64,000 bases of DNA from Lebetimonas sp. JH292. Lineage in GTDB: Bacteria; Campylobacterota; Campylobacteria; Campylobacterales; Nautiliaceae. The translations under genes were made by a program, and so were the position numbers. The stretch is taken from positions 567,001 to 631,000 of the forward strand of contig NZ_ATHQ01000001.1 in assembly GCF_000523275.1 (NCBI RefSeq), written 5' to 3'. Numbering within the stretch: the first letter of the stretch is position 1; each line of letters opens with the position of its first letter. The notes below the pieces were generated by a model. It was not told where the DNA came from. It made no database searches and worked only from the letters and a program-made list of their open reading frames with translations. Positions 8,260 to 16,268 of this stretch are shown one piece after another.

Positions 8260-9123
8260 TCATTTCTCACCTTTCAATATTACATTGTCGCCTTTTTCAC
8301 ATCCGCATGCATTTGCTACTACACCGCATTTTACTTTAAACAGATAAAAGACTTCCCTTCCGCATTCACCAAACAAAACTTCAAAATTACCCATTCCCTT
8401 ACTAATTACTAAATCAGCATTATAAAATATTTCCTTGCTTTTGGAATTTGCATATTTTAAACTAAATCCCGGAGTATCCACTCCCGTATCAATAATTTCG
8501 GCAAAATTACTGATTTCAGAGCCTTTTAAATCATTAACGGTTATATCATTAATTATAGGTTTTCCTCTTACTAAATAATAAACTTTTATTTTTGGATATA
8601 TTTTTTTAATCACCTTGATTAAAATTTCATCAAAAACATTTTCTCCCGCATTGTCTGCCAGATAACACAATGTTTTAGCCTTTTTTAATTTATTTTCTAA
8701 TTTATTAAAATCATTATGGATAAAATTCATATTAAAAATATTTTCAATTTCTTTGTTTAAATCATACTCCTGGTTTACTCCCAAATCTATTATATTTCCC
8801 GCAATGGCGATTTTACAGGCATCGAAAAGAGGGCTTTTGGAATTTTTTAATTTTTCTTCCAAAAGCGGCTTAAAATTTAAAGCCTCTTTTATTGAAATCT
8901 CTTTCTCTTTTTTAAAAGGGTCGTTTATATTTAATTTTTTTCTGATATATTCATAAACTTCTTTAGCGATATCCGGAGGGGTAAAAGATAAATCGTATTT
9001 GGATAAAATCAAAGCGACACCCCTTAATATATTACTTGCTTTGTTTTCATCCAAATAAAGTCTTTTGGTGACATTCAAAGCCTGATTATAGATACATACG
9101 TAACAATCTCTTTTTATTTTCAT
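8260..9123 (-). CDS. DUF89 / ARMT1-like domain protein
   Basis: 287 residues. The N-terminal motif RDCYVCIYNQALNV and the C-terminal phosphatase-like core are visible: YLADNAGENVFDEILI near residue 155, KPIINDITVNDLKG near 195, and DTGVDTPGFSLKYANS, ADLVISKGMGNFEVL near 218-250. These match the DUF89 family of metal-dependent damage-control phosphatases. The Asp-Asn of DNAGE and the later Asp supply the usual metal site. The substrate is unknown. It overlaps the glutaredoxin gene by 4 bases (ATGA). Together they interrupt the glyQ-DUF3972 adjacency I recall from Campylobacter. Confidence 0.85.
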   Translation of the reverse strand: MKIKRDCYVCIYNQALNVTKRLYLDENKASNILRGVALILSKYDLSFTPPDIAKEVYEYIRKKLNINDPFKKEKEISIKEALNFKPLLEEKLKNSKSPLFDACKIAIAGNIIDLGVNQEYDLNKEIENIFNMNFIHNDFNKLENKLKKAKTLCYLADNAGENVFDEILIKVIKKIYPKIKVYYLVRGKPIINDITVNDLKGSEISNFAEIIDTGVDTPGFSLKYANSKSKEIFYNADLVISKGMGNFEVLFGECGREVFYLFKVKCGVVANACGCEKGDNVILKGEK

Positions 9124-9356
9124 TTAATTTCAAGCTCCTTTTTAATAGCTGCTTCATTAAAGCCGCAAATCCATCTGCTTCCCACCAAAATTACGGGCAC
9201 CCCCCTGCATCCGTGCCTTTCACAGTCTTTTGCCGCTTTAGGGTCTTTACTTATATCAACTTTATTAAACCTGATTTTATTTTTTCTAAAAAACTGTTCG
9301 GCCCTGCTGCACCAGACACATCCAGGAGCCGTAAATAAAACCACTCTTTTTGCCAT
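9120..9356 (-). CDS. Glutaredoxin-like thiol-redox protein
   Basis: 78 residues with a thioredoxin fold: active-site CVWC at residues 13-16 after VVLFTAPG, the cis-proline motif RGVPVILV near residue 54, and CGFN near the end. The acidic/aromatic CVWC dipeptide is not the classical CPYC, so it may be a NrdH/glutaredoxin-like reductant rather than a standard glutathione-dependent one. It is coupled to the DUF89 gene by a 4-base overlap, suggesting a shared transcript. Confidence 0.87.
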   Translation of the reverse strand: MAKRVVLFTAPGCVWCSRAEQFFRKNKIRFNKVDISKDPKAAKDCERHGCRGVPVILVGSRWICGFNEAAIKKELEIK

Positions 9357-9361
9357 TACTC

Positions 9362-9425
9362 CTCCTTTTTGTATAATGTTAAATGTTTAATGTTAGATGT
9401 TAAATTCATAATTCAACATTTATTT
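9362..9425. repeat. AATGTTAAAT-type repeat tract
   Basis: Plus strand reads AATGTTA AATGTTT AATGTTA GATGTTA AATTC, seven-base units, followed by an inverted AATTCAACATTT. Units and inverse can pair as a hairpin. It lies between the DUF3972 stop and the glutaredoxin gene. It resembles the tracts at 32938 and 41228 (AATGTTGAATGTTG), a second wording of the dispersed repeat family. Confidence 0.65.
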
Positions 9426-9869
9426 TTCACTTTCTTTCTTAAGCACTCTTCCCCACATAAGTTTATATTTTTTCCTGCAAAATTCAAGCTCATCCTGAGT
9501 AATTTCAAGCTGTTTTTGAAGCCTTTGAATTGTAATTTTAGCTTCTTCGTAAATTTCCTGTAAAGAATAGATGGATTCTTTCAAAAATCTGTTTTCATCT
9601 TTTAGCGATTCAATGGTTTCATCTTTGCTCATAAGCACTTTTTCATGCATATTCAGAAATGTCGCCAATGTTTTTTTAGCTATGTCATTACTGTTTACAA
9701 TTTCTATTTCATTTAAAGGCACTATTTGATTTGTGTTTTCCGCTTCTATATAAATAATACCATCACTTTTTTTACATTTAAGTTTTTTTTCTTTGCATAA
9801 GGAAAAAATCTCTTTTTTACTTTTACCGCTTATTTTTTCAAATTCTTCTATTGTCAAAAGAGTTTTCAT
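9420..9869 (-). CDS. DUF3972 family protein
   Basis: 149 residues: an N-terminal winged-helix/excisionase-like segment (LLTIEEFEKISGKSKKEIFSL, then KKSDGIIYIEA) and a C-terminal coiled coil (residues ~85-145). The position next to purE, U32 and cheZ matches Campylobacter Cj0703 as I recall, a DUF3972 protein restricted to Campylobacterota. The function is unknown. The N-terminal motif suggests DNA binding, but this is inference. Its ATG overlaps the purE stop by one base (TAATG). Confidence 0.7.
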   Translation of the reverse strand: MKTLLTIEEFEKISGKSKKEIFSLCKEKKLKCKKSDGIIYIEAENTNQIVPLNEIEIVNSNDIAKKTLATFLNMHEKVLMSKDETIESLKDENRFLKESIYSLQEIYEEAKITIQRLQKQLEITQDELEFCRKKYKLMWGRVLKKESEK

Positions 9870-10366
9870 TAATCTAATTTCACCTCAACTTCTAATGAAT
9901 CCATTTCAACTTTTTTAGCCTGTGCAATTCTGTCTTCTTCAAGTTTTGCATTCAGCTCTTCGTCACTCAAAGCCAAAATCTGAAGAGCCAAATACGCCGC
10001 ATTTTTAGCTCCCGCTTTACCGACTGCAAGAGTCGCAACGGGCATACCGCCCGGCATCTGCACGGTGGAAAGAAGTGCATCAAGCCCGTCCATCATTCCG
10101 CTCGGCATTGGAACACCGATTACAGGTCTAGTTGTAATTGATGCAACAACACCTGCTAAATGTGCGGCCATTCCCGCCCCACATATAAAAACTTTAGCGC
10201 CCCGTTCTTCGGCATCTTTTACATATGCATGAGTCCTTGCAGGGGTTCTGTGGGCGGATGTAATCAACACTTCATAAGGAATTTGAAATTTTTCTATAAC
10301 TTTTATTGCCTCTCTCATTATTTCATAATCGCTTTTACTTCCCATTAATACACTTATAAATTTCAT
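9869..10366 (-). CDS. purE: N5-carboxyaminoimidazole ribonucleotide mutase
   Basis: Class I PurE, 165 residues, converting N5-CAIR to 4-carboxy-AIR in purine synthesis. Visible motifs are MGSKSDYEIM (residues 8-17), TSAHRTPART (~36-45), CGAGMAAHLAGVVAS (~62-76) and VIGVPMPSG. The sequence shows no fusion. It overlaps the U32 gene by 4 bases (ATGA) and DUF3972 by 1, so a coupled operon is likely. Confidence 0.95.
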   Translation of the reverse strand: MKFISVLMGSKSDYEIMREAIKVIEKFQIPYEVLITSAHRTPARTHAYVKDAEERGAKVFICGAGMAAHLAGVVASITTRPVIGVPMPSGMMDGLDALLSTVQMPGGMPVATLAVGKAGAKNAAYLALQILALSDEELNAKLEEDRIAQAKKVEMDSLEVEVKLD

Positions 10367-11619
10367 ACCTCTTCCTTTCTTAAAAACGTCAAATAAGGGA
10401 GTTTACAGGGCAATTTTATCGGATTTAGATTACCGCTGTGAACACTGCTTAATTCTTTGTTGCCTTGTGTAATAATTTTATTTAATTTAAGCAGCCACCT
10501 GCCGTTTTCATTATAAACTTTACCTATTTCATTTTCACAAGGTGTAATTTTAACATTTTTTGGCAGTACTATTTCAAGCACATCGCCGGGATATGTTTTA
10601 TATTTACACATAAAATGGCCGCCATCTTCTGTCACAACTCCGCTTACCTGCCAGTTTCCGGTGGTTAATGAAGTTTCCAGATTTTGGGTATCATTTCTAA
10701 CATATGGTCTTTTAACAATATATGCATCACTTAAACCTCTGTTTTTAGTAGTTAAAATTTCATTCAAATATTTTTTGCATTCACATTTTCCACTGTTAAG
10801 ATATTCATCTATGGCATTTCTGTAAGCTTTTGTTACAACACCGACATAATAAGGCGCTTTTGTTCTCCCTTCAATTTTCACCGAATCAATTACACCGGAT
10901 TTTAAAATTTCAGGAATATGTTCAATCAGACATAAATCTTTTGCATTCATTATATAAGTGCCGTCTTGATATTCTTCTAATTTAAACATTTTTCCAGTTT
11001 CTGGGTTTTCGGCATAAAGCACATAAGGATACCTGCAGTCATTCGCACAGCTTCCTTTATTGGGATTTCTTCCAAACTGAACGGCGCTTAAAAGGCATCT
11101 CCCCGAATATGCAAAACACATAGCCCCGTGAACAAATATTTCTATTTCAATATCAGGCACTTTTTGTTTAATTTTTATCAAATCTTTTAATGTGGCTTCC
11201 CTTGCGGCAATTATTCTTTTAACACCCAAATCCCTGTATGCTTTATAATCCCATGAATTCAAGGCATTTGCCTGAGTTGAGAGATGAATGTCAATTTCTG
11301 GCGCTATTTCTTTTGCTTTCATTAAAACGCCAAGCGTTGAAATTATAAAAGCGTCAACACCCGTTTCTTTTAGTTTTTTTATATGGGATTCTATAAGCGG
11401 AAGCTGATTTTCAAATGGAAAAGCATTCACGGTGGCATAAACTTTTACACCTTTTTTGTGGGCATATTTAACAGCTTCATTAAATGTGTCATAATCGAAC
11501 TCTTTTCCGCTGTGACACCTCAGGGAAAAATGGCTCACTCCGGCATAAACGGCGCTTGCCCCGTAGGCAATGGCAATTTTTAATTTTTCAAAATCTCCGG
11601 CAGGTGCAAGAAGTTCCAC
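10363..11619 (-). CDS. U32 family peptidase-like protein (tRNA hydroxylation type)
   Basis: 418 residues. The U32 signature is present near residue 155: EIFVHGAMCFAYSGRCLLS, then FGRNPNKGSCANDCRYPY. The N-terminal TIM-barrel opening MELLAPAGDFEKLKIAIAYGA is typical. Known relatives are Helicobacter PrtC (HP0169), once called collagenase, and E. coli TrhP, needed for 5-hydroxyuridine in tRNA wobble positions. The four Cys of the signature probably hold an iron-sulfur cluster. I favour the tRNA-modification role, but the sequence alone does not decide. Its ATG overlaps the cheZ stop by one base. Confidence 0.88.
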   Translation of the reverse strand: MELLAPAGDFEKLKIAIAYGASAVYAGVSHFSLRCHSGKEFDYDTFNEAVKYAHKKGVKVYATVNAFPFENQLPLIESHIKKLKETGVDAFIISTLGVLMKAKEIAPEIDIHLSTQANALNSWDYKAYRDLGVKRIIAAREATLKDLIKIKQKVPDIEIEIFVHGAMCFAYSGRCLLSAVQFGRNPNKGSCANDCRYPYVLYAENPETGKMFKLEEYQDGTYIMNAKDLCLIEHIPEILKSGVIDSVKIEGRTKAPYYVGVVTKAYRNAIDEYLNSGKCECKKYLNEILTTKNRGLSDAYIVKRPYVRNDTQNLETSLTTGNWQVSGVVTEDGGHFMCKYKTYPGDVLEIVLPKNVKITPCENEIGKVYNENGRWLLKLNKIITQGNKELSSVHSGNLNPIKLPCKLPYLTFLRKEEV

Positions 11620-12302
11620 TATTTGGCTCCGAATTTTTCAAGCAGTTTTTCAATATCTTCGTCACTCACCACTTCTTCTGTTTCATCACCCTGAAGGTGT
11701 TTTGCGCTTTTGACTCTTGCTTCATCTTCAATTTTTCCTTCAAAAAGCCTGTTCATATATTTTATAAGAGCCCTCATTATATTTATAACCCTTTCTATTT
11801 TTTGCCTGTGTATATCCTGATACTGCATAATATCCATTACGGTAAATATTTCATTTTCGGCCGATTCGTTTTCTTTTGAAATCTGCTCTGCGATTTTTAT
11901 TATTTCTTCCGTTTTTTGGAGTTCTTCTTCAAATTTTTTAATATGTGGAAACATATTGTGAAGTTTTGTAAAAAGAGCTTTTTCTTCAGTTAAAAATTCT
12001 ATAATTTTTTTAATTTTTTCGTTTGTATCGCTTATTGTGGCAGAAATTTCATCCATTTTTTCCAAAATCTGCACCGCCTTTTCTTCACTCTCTTTTGTAA
12101 CTTCGTCAAGCTGCGCCACAACTTTGTTTTTTGAATCCGCAGGAGGAGGAGTTATAGGCTCACCTTCATCAACATTTTCATTATCTTTAGTTTCTTCTTT
12201 TACTTCCTCTTTTTCTTCTGTTTTTGAATCTTCTGTTTCATCTATATTATCTATATCGTCTAAACCCCCCGCCATTAAAGCGTCTAATTCTTCCTGGGTC
12301 AT
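11619..12302 (-). CDS. cheZ: CheZ-like CheY-P phosphatase (epsilonproteobacterial type)
   Basis: 227 residues. The catalytic helix carries DIMQYQDIHRQKIERVINIM near residue 158; the QxxD pair matches CheZ, where Gln and Asp act on CheY-P. A helical region precedes it. The acidic linker (residues ~20-60, E/D-rich then Pro) is low complexity. The C-terminus VSDEDIEKLLEKFGAK resembles the CheY-binding peptide of E. coli CheZ. The N-terminus MTQEELDALMAGG resembles the CheY-binding peptide of FliM/FliY. Adjacent to a U32 gene as in HP0169-HP0170. Promoter region is divergent with the PHP gene at 12358. Confidence 0.85.
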   Translation of the reverse strand: MTQEELDALMAGGLDDIDNIDETEDSKTEEKEEVKEETKDNENVDEGEPITPPPADSKNKVVAQLDEVTKESEEKAVQILEKMDEISATISDTNEKIKKIIEFLTEEKALFTKLHNMFPHIKKFEEELQKTEEIIKIAEQISKENESAENEIFTVMDIMQYQDIHRQKIERVINIMRALIKYMNRLFEGKIEDEARVKSAKHLQGDETEEVVSDEDIEKLLEKFGAK

Positions 12303-12331
12303 AACTCACCTCATTTTTTTAATTAATTATA

Positions 12332-12337
12332 TATAAT
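12332..12337 (+). promoter_or_regulatory. -10 box for the PHP gene
   Basis: TATAAT within a TA-rich stretch, 20 bases before the ATG at 12358. No clear -35 is seen, the usual state of sigma-70 promoters in Campylobacterota. AAAAAGG precedes the start. Confidence 0.5.
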
Positions 12338-12357
12338 TTCACTAAAAAAGGCAAAAC

Positions 12358-13137
12358 ATGCTTATTGATATTCACAACCACACACCCCTTTGTAATCACG
12401 CCACAGGCATCCCCGAAGAATTTATAAAAAAAGCGATAGATAAAGGAATAGATATATACGGTTTTGCAGACCATGCGCCGATGGATTTTGATAAAAAATA
12501 CAGAATGGGCTTTGAAGATATGCCGAAATACGAAAATGAAATAAACGCTTTAAAAGAAAAATATAAAGACAAAATAAAAATTCTTTTAGGGTATGAAGTG
12601 GATTTTACGCCTTTTATTGATAAAAGAGTGCTTGAGAGAAAAGTGGATTTTTTAATAGGAAGCGTTCATTTTCTAAACAACTGGGGTTTTGATAATCCCG
12701 AATTTATTAAAGAATGGGGAAAAAGGGATATTGATGACGTTTATAAAGAATATTTCTCCAAAATAAAAGAAATGGCTGAATCTAAACTGTTTGACATAGT
12801 GGGACATCTTGACTTAGTGAAAGTTTTCGGCTTTAAACCTAAAAAAAATATAAAAGATCTGGCAAAAGAAGCGATAAAAGCCATTAAAAAATCCGATATG
12901 GCAGTGGAAATAAACACTTCAGGTCTTAGAAAAAAAGTAAATGAAATTTATCCGTCTGTTGAATTATTGAGAATAATTAAAGAAGAAGGAATAGATATCA
13001 CATTCTCAAGCGATGCGCATAAACCTCAGGATGTAGGATACAAAATCACTCAAGCAGTAGAACTTGCAAAAAAAATAGGATTCAGTGAAGCTGTTTATTT
13101 TGAAAAGAGAAAAAAACAGAAAATTAAATTAACATAA
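12358..13137 (+). CDS. PHP-family histidinol-phosphatase (HisJ/HisK type)
   Basis: 259 residues with an intact PHP metal site: DIHNHTPLCNHATG at residues 3-16, GFADHAP near 37, GYEVDF near 80, GSVHF near 100, GHLDLV near 153 and SDAHKP near 219. These match histidinol-phosphate phosphatase HisJ (dephosphorylates histidinol-phosphate in histidine synthesis). Other PHP phosphoesterases share these motifs, so substrate is inferred. The intact site contrasts with the degenerate PHP domain of PolX in this window. MFS gene follows by 42 bases. Confidence 0.83.
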   Translation: MLIDIHNHTPLCNHATGIPEEFIKKAIDKGIDIYGFADHAPMDFDKKYRMGFEDMPKYENEINALKEKYKDKIKILLGYEVDFTPFIDKRVLERKVDFLIGSVHFLNNWGFDNPEFIKEWGKRDIDDVYKEYFSKIKEMAESKLFDIVGHLDLVKVFGFKPKKNIKDLAKEAIKAIKKSDMAVEINTSGLRKKVNEIYPSVELLRIIKEEGIDITFSSDAHKPQDVGYKITQAVELAKKIGFSEAVYFEKRKKQKIKLT

Positions 13138-13179
13138 ATTTAAACTATTAGTATTAAACTACGTAAAAAAAGGATATAA

Positions 13180-14421
13180 ATGGTCTATTTAAGTCTTTTA
13201 ATGGCTATAAGGTTTTTGGGGCTTTTTATTGTTATGCCGCTTTTATCGTTATATGCATTAAGTTTAAACGGGGCAAATGCGTTTAATGTGGGTGTGGCGA
13301 TGGGGGCATATGCCCTTTCACAGGTTTTTTTACAGATTCCTTTCGGCAGATGGGCCGATAATTATGATAAAAAAAAGATTTTAATAACAGGCCTTTCATT
13401 GCTATTTTTGGGAAGCATAGTCTGTGCGTTTTCAACAGACATATATATGCTGATTTTTGGTAGGCTTTTACAGGGTGCTGGCGCAATAGGAGGTGTAATT
13501 CTGGCTTATATAGCGGATTTGACCGATGAAAACACAAGGGCAAAATCATTTGCAAAAATGGGACAGTTTATTGCCCTGAGTTTTGCGCTTTCTATGGTTT
13601 TGGGACCTACCGTAGGTGCAAAATGGGGGGTTGACAAACTGTTTTTACTGACCGCACTTTTAGCACTGTTTTCAATCTGGCTGGTTACCAAAAAAATTCC
13701 GAATCCACCAAAAATTGTCCATCATCAGGCAAAAGCCACTTTAAAAGAAGTCTTAACGCATAGGGAGCTTTTAAAACTTTTTTTCTCTGGTTTTATGCAA
13801 AAAGGTCTTATGACTGTCTTTTTTATGATTACTCCTATTGTTTTTACAAAAAATCTCGGCTGGGATAAAATGGATTTATGGAAAGTTTATATTCCGGCAT
13901 TGATTATAGGTATTTTCGCACTGCCTCTCGGTGCAATTTTGGCTGAAAAAAAAGAAAAAGGAAAACTTGTTTTTATTTTAAGCGCCGGTTTAATAACGAT
14001 ATCTTTGTTTTTATATTCAATTGAAAATATTATCAGTGATTTTTTGGCGGTAATAATATTCTTTTTCGGATTCAATATGCTCGAGCCTGTTCTTCAAAGT
14101 TTTGTAAGCAAAGTGGCAAGGGCAAATCAGAAAGCAACCGCACTTTCAACATCAAACACTATTCAATATTTAGGAATTTTTTTAGGCGGTGCGGGGGCAG
14201 GTATTTTTATGAAATACAATTTATTAAATTTGTTTTTAATTTTAAGCGCAATTATCGGAATCTTATGGATAATAGCGCTTATTAAAATGAAACCTGTTAA
14301 AAAATTCAAAATCGTGGAATATAAAAATTTTGATAAAGACTTTATTGAAGAGCTTAAAACAGAAAAAAATGTATATGATTTTTATGAAAAAGATGGAATT
14401 TTAATAGTTAGGTATTTTTAA
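13180..14421 (+). CDS. MFS transporter, drug-exporter-like
   Basis: 413 residues, 12 predicted membrane segments. The signature between segments 2 and 3 reads GRWADNYDKKKILI, and the segment-5 region GGVILAYIADLTDENTRAKSFAKMG is typical of the DHA1 exporter branch. A soluble C-terminal tail of ~35 residues (KNFDKDFIEELKTEKNVYDF) is less usual. The substrate cannot be predicted. Start chosen at ATG 13180 (AAAAAGG upstream); it begins almost directly in the first membrane helix. Repeat-rich region follows. Confidence 0.85.
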   Translation: MVYLSLLMAIRFLGLFIVMPLLSLYALSLNGANAFNVGVAMGAYALSQVFLQIPFGRWADNYDKKKILITGLSLLFLGSIVCAFSTDIYMLIFGRLLQGAGAIGGVILAYIADLTDENTRAKSFAKMGQFIALSFALSMVLGPTVGAKWGVDKLFLLTALLALFSIWLVTKKIPNPPKIVHHQAKATLKEVLTHRELLKLFFSGFMQKGLMTVFFMITPIVFTKNLGWDKMDLWKVYIPALIIGIFALPLGAILAEKKEKGKLVFILSAGLITISLFLYSIENIISDFLAVIIFFFGFNMLEPVLQSFVSKVARANQKATALSTSNTIQYLGIFLGGAGAGIFMKYNLLNLFLILSAIIGILWIIALIKMKPVKKFKIVEYKNFDKDFIEELKTEKNVYDFYEKDGILIVRYF

Positions 14422-14427
14422 TTGCTT

Positions 14428-14637
14428 AGGTGAATAGTGAGTGGTGAGTAGTGAGTTTTAGGCTGTCAAGTGGCTAAGTATCAAGTTAAGAATGTAAAGT
14501 AAAAAGTGAAATTTTACATTTTTAACTTTTCACTATTTATTATTTAAATATCTTCTCTCAATTCACAACTCACCACTCACAACTCACCACTCACAACTCA
14601 CAACTCACCACTCACCATTTTCACCACTCACTATATA
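14428..14637. repeat. Composite inverted repeat tract between MFS gene and flgI
   Basis: No gene in 14422-14679. Left arm (14431-14457): GTGAATAGTGAGTGGTGAGT-type units in plus sense, directly after the MFS stop. The middle includes a self-complementary part (AAAAAGTGAAATTTTACATT ... TTTTCACT, 14500-14535). Right arm (14562-14632): at least eight ACTCACN units in opposite orientation. The two arms can pair, giving a long hairpin that probably ends MFS transcription and separates it from the sigma-54 promoter at 14639. Confidence 0.8.
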
Positions 14638-14638
14638 A

Positions 14639-14655
14639 TTGGAACGAAATTTGCT
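14639..14655 (+). promoter_or_regulatory. Sigma-54 promoter of the flgI operon
   Basis: TTGGAACGAAATTTGCT: GG at 14641-14642 and GC at 14653-14654 with exactly 10 bases between them. It matches the -24/-12 consensus TTGGCACG-N4-TTGCW at most positions. The flgI ATG is 25 bases downstream, preceded by AAAAAGG. Confidence 0.85.
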
Positions 14656-14679
14656 GCTTTTAAATAAAAAAGGCTTTAA

Positions 14680-15678
14680 ATGTCAGCAAAAGTCGACGGT
14701 TTTGAAAAATTTTTGGCAATTATGTTTTTTACAATTTTTTATATGTTCATTTCCATCAATCTTTTTGCCGATAAAATTAAAAATATTTCATCAATAATAG
14801 GTGTAAGGGACAACCAACTAATCGGGTACGGACTCGTTGTAGGATTAGACGGCACCGGAGATTCGACATCTTCAAAATTCACAAATCAGACTCTTTCAAA
14901 CTTACTTAAAAATGTAAATGTAAAACTTGACCCAAAAGACATAAAATCAAAAAATGTAGCTGCCGTAATGGTAACTGCAACCCTGCCGCCGTTTGCAAGG
15001 GAAGGAGATAAAATCGATGTGACAATATCCTCAATAGGTGACGCCACTTCTCTTGAAGGGGGAGTATTGCTTATTACACCGCTAAAAGGTGTAAACGGAA
15101 AAATTTATGCCCTGGCACAGGGGCCTGTAAGCATGGGAGGATTTAATCTAAAAGGAGGCTTAAAGCAAAAACATTTTACAACAACAGTAAAAATTCCAAA
15201 CGGGGCTACGGTTGAGCGGGCGGTTGTATGGGATATATATCATCAGAATTTTGCCACTCTTTCACTTAAAAGAAGTGATTTTGATTTGGCTGTTAACATT
15301 CAGAATACATTAAATAATAAATTCCGCTCTCATGTCGCCGTTGCAGTTGATCCAAGAACAATAAAACTTAAAAAACCGCAAAAGCTTTCCATGCCGGAAT
15401 TTTTGGCAGAGGTTGAGAATACCGATATCACTGCCCAAATGCCTGATGTTATTGTAATAGATGAAAGAACGGGAACAATAGTTGCTGGAAGTAATGTAAC
15501 GGTAAAACCGACAGTTATTACTTACGGTGATTTTGTAATAAAAATTAAAAAAGAAACAACTATTTTAAATTTAACGCAGATGTTTCAAAAATTTAAAGCA
15601 ACGCCGCAGGACATTATCGCTATTTTGGAAAACTTAAAAACCAGCAGCGCAATAAACGCAAAACTGATAATAAACTGA
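14680..15678 (+). CDS. flgI: Flagellar P-ring protein FlgI
   Basis: 332 residues, slightly short for FlgI (~345-365). An N-terminal hydrophobic signal (residues ~9-30) exports it to the periplasm, where it forms the ring around the rod. Diagnostic stretches are IIGVRDNQLIGYGLVVGLDG, FTNQTLSNLL, VAAVMVTATLPPFAREGDKI and the end NLTQMFQKFKATPQDIIAILENLK. The start follows a sigma-54 promoter, so this is a middle-class flagellar gene. flgJ, flgM, flgN and flgK follow on the same strand. Confidence 0.95.
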   Translation: MSAKVDGFEKFLAIMFFTIFYMFISINLFADKIKNISSIIGVRDNQLIGYGLVVGLDGTGDSTSSKFTNQTLSNLLKNVNVKLDPKDIKSKNVAAVMVTATLPPFAREGDKIDVTISSIGDATSLEGGVLLITPLKGVNGKIYALAQGPVSMGGFNLKGGLKQKHFTTTVKIPNGATVERAVVWDIYHQNFATLSLKRSDFDLAVNIQNTLNNKFRSHVAVAVDPRTIKLKKPQKLSMPEFLAEVENTDITAQMPDVIVIDERTGTIVAGSNVTVKPTVITYGDFVIKIKKETTILNLTQMFQKFKATPQDIIAILENLKTSSAINAKLIIN

Positions 15679-15726
15679 TAATAAATCTTAGATGATGGAT
15701 GTGTAAAATTTAAAAAGGAGAAGAAA

Positions 15727-15999
15727 ATGAGCAATTACAATATAAACATAGGTATTCATCATAAAATAAATTTAAAAGAAAAAAATCTGAAAAAATTAAA
15801 ACAAAACTGTAACGCATTTGAAAGTGAAATATTAAATTTTTTTTTAAAAAAAGCCTTAAAAGATGAATCAAAGCTTTTTCCCGAAACACCCGGGGAAAAA
15901 ATTTACAAATCTATGCAAATAGAACAAATTTCAAAAGAGCTGGGCGGAAATTTCGGATATTCACAGCTTTTATTTAATTATTTAAAAAAAGATATTTAA
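15727..15999 (+). CDS. flgJ: Rod-binding protein FlgJ (short form, no peptidoglycan hydrolase domain)
   Basis: 90 residues corresponding to the N-terminal rod-binding domain only: LKQNCNAFESEILNFFLKKA, GEKIYKSMQIEQISKELG. This single-domain form is common in Campylobacterota; in Salmonella it is fused to a muramidase. It caps the growing rod. SD AAAAAGGAGAAG before the ATG. Position between flgI and flgM matches Cj1462-Cj1466. Confidence 0.87.
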   Translation: MSNYNINIGIHHKINLKEKNLKKLKQNCNAFESEILNFFLKKALKDESKLFPETPGEKIYKSMQIEQISKELGGNFGYSQLLFNYLKKDI

Positions 16000-16022
16000 A
16001 AAAATTTGAAATTTGCCGATAT
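15997..16022 (+). promoter_or_regulatory. Sigma-28 (FliA) promoter of flgM
   Basis: -35 TAAA (15997-16000), 14 bases, -10 GCCGATAT (16015-16022). The -10 is the Campylobacterota FliA type (CGATAT as in Campylobacter flaA). It overlaps the flgJ stop codon and lies 35 bases before the flgM ATG. Confidence 0.78.
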
Positions 16023-16057
16023 GGTTGGGTAGAATAACAATAAAAAAAGGTTTATAA

Positions 16058-16237
16058 ATGATATCAAGAGTTGGAATAAATCAAACAAATTTAATATCTA
16101 CCCAGCCAGAAAAAAAAGAAGTTAAAAAAACACAAAATTCTGGAAGGGTAGAAGAGATTAAAAAACAAATCGAAGCCGGAACATACAAAATAGACTTGGA
16201 CAAAACAGCAAAAGCTTTAGCCAAAGCGCTTCTTTAA
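16058..16237 (+). CDS. flgM: Anti-sigma-28 factor FlgM
   Basis: 59 residues. The C-terminal half GRVEEIKKQIEAGTYKIDLD then KTAKALAKALL is the FlgM sigma-binding signature (KIKAxIAxGxYKVDxxKIAxxLL). The first ~28 residues are the flexible secreted part. FlgM holds FliA inactive until the hook is finished and then leaves through the export gate. The ATG at 16058 has AAAAAGG upstream. Order between flgJ and flgN and the FliA promoter in front fit autogenous control. Confidence 0.9.
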   Translation: MISRVGINQTNLISTQPEKKEVKKTQNSGRVEEIKKQIEAGTYKIDLDKTAKALAKALL

Positions 16238-16244
16238 TCTCTTC

Positions 16245-16267
16245 ACCCTTCCCACAAAAGGAAGGGT
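16245..16267 (+). promoter_or_regulatory. Hairpin burying the flgN ribosome-binding site
   Basis: ACCCTTCC (16245-16252), loop CACAAAA, GGAAGGGT (16260-16267): a perfect 8-bp GC-containing stem. The only Shine-Dalgarno of flgN (GGAAGGG) is the 3' arm, two bases before the ATG at 16269. No U-tract follows, so translational control or coupling to flgM is more likely than termination. Confidence 0.65.
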
Positions 16268-16268
16268 T

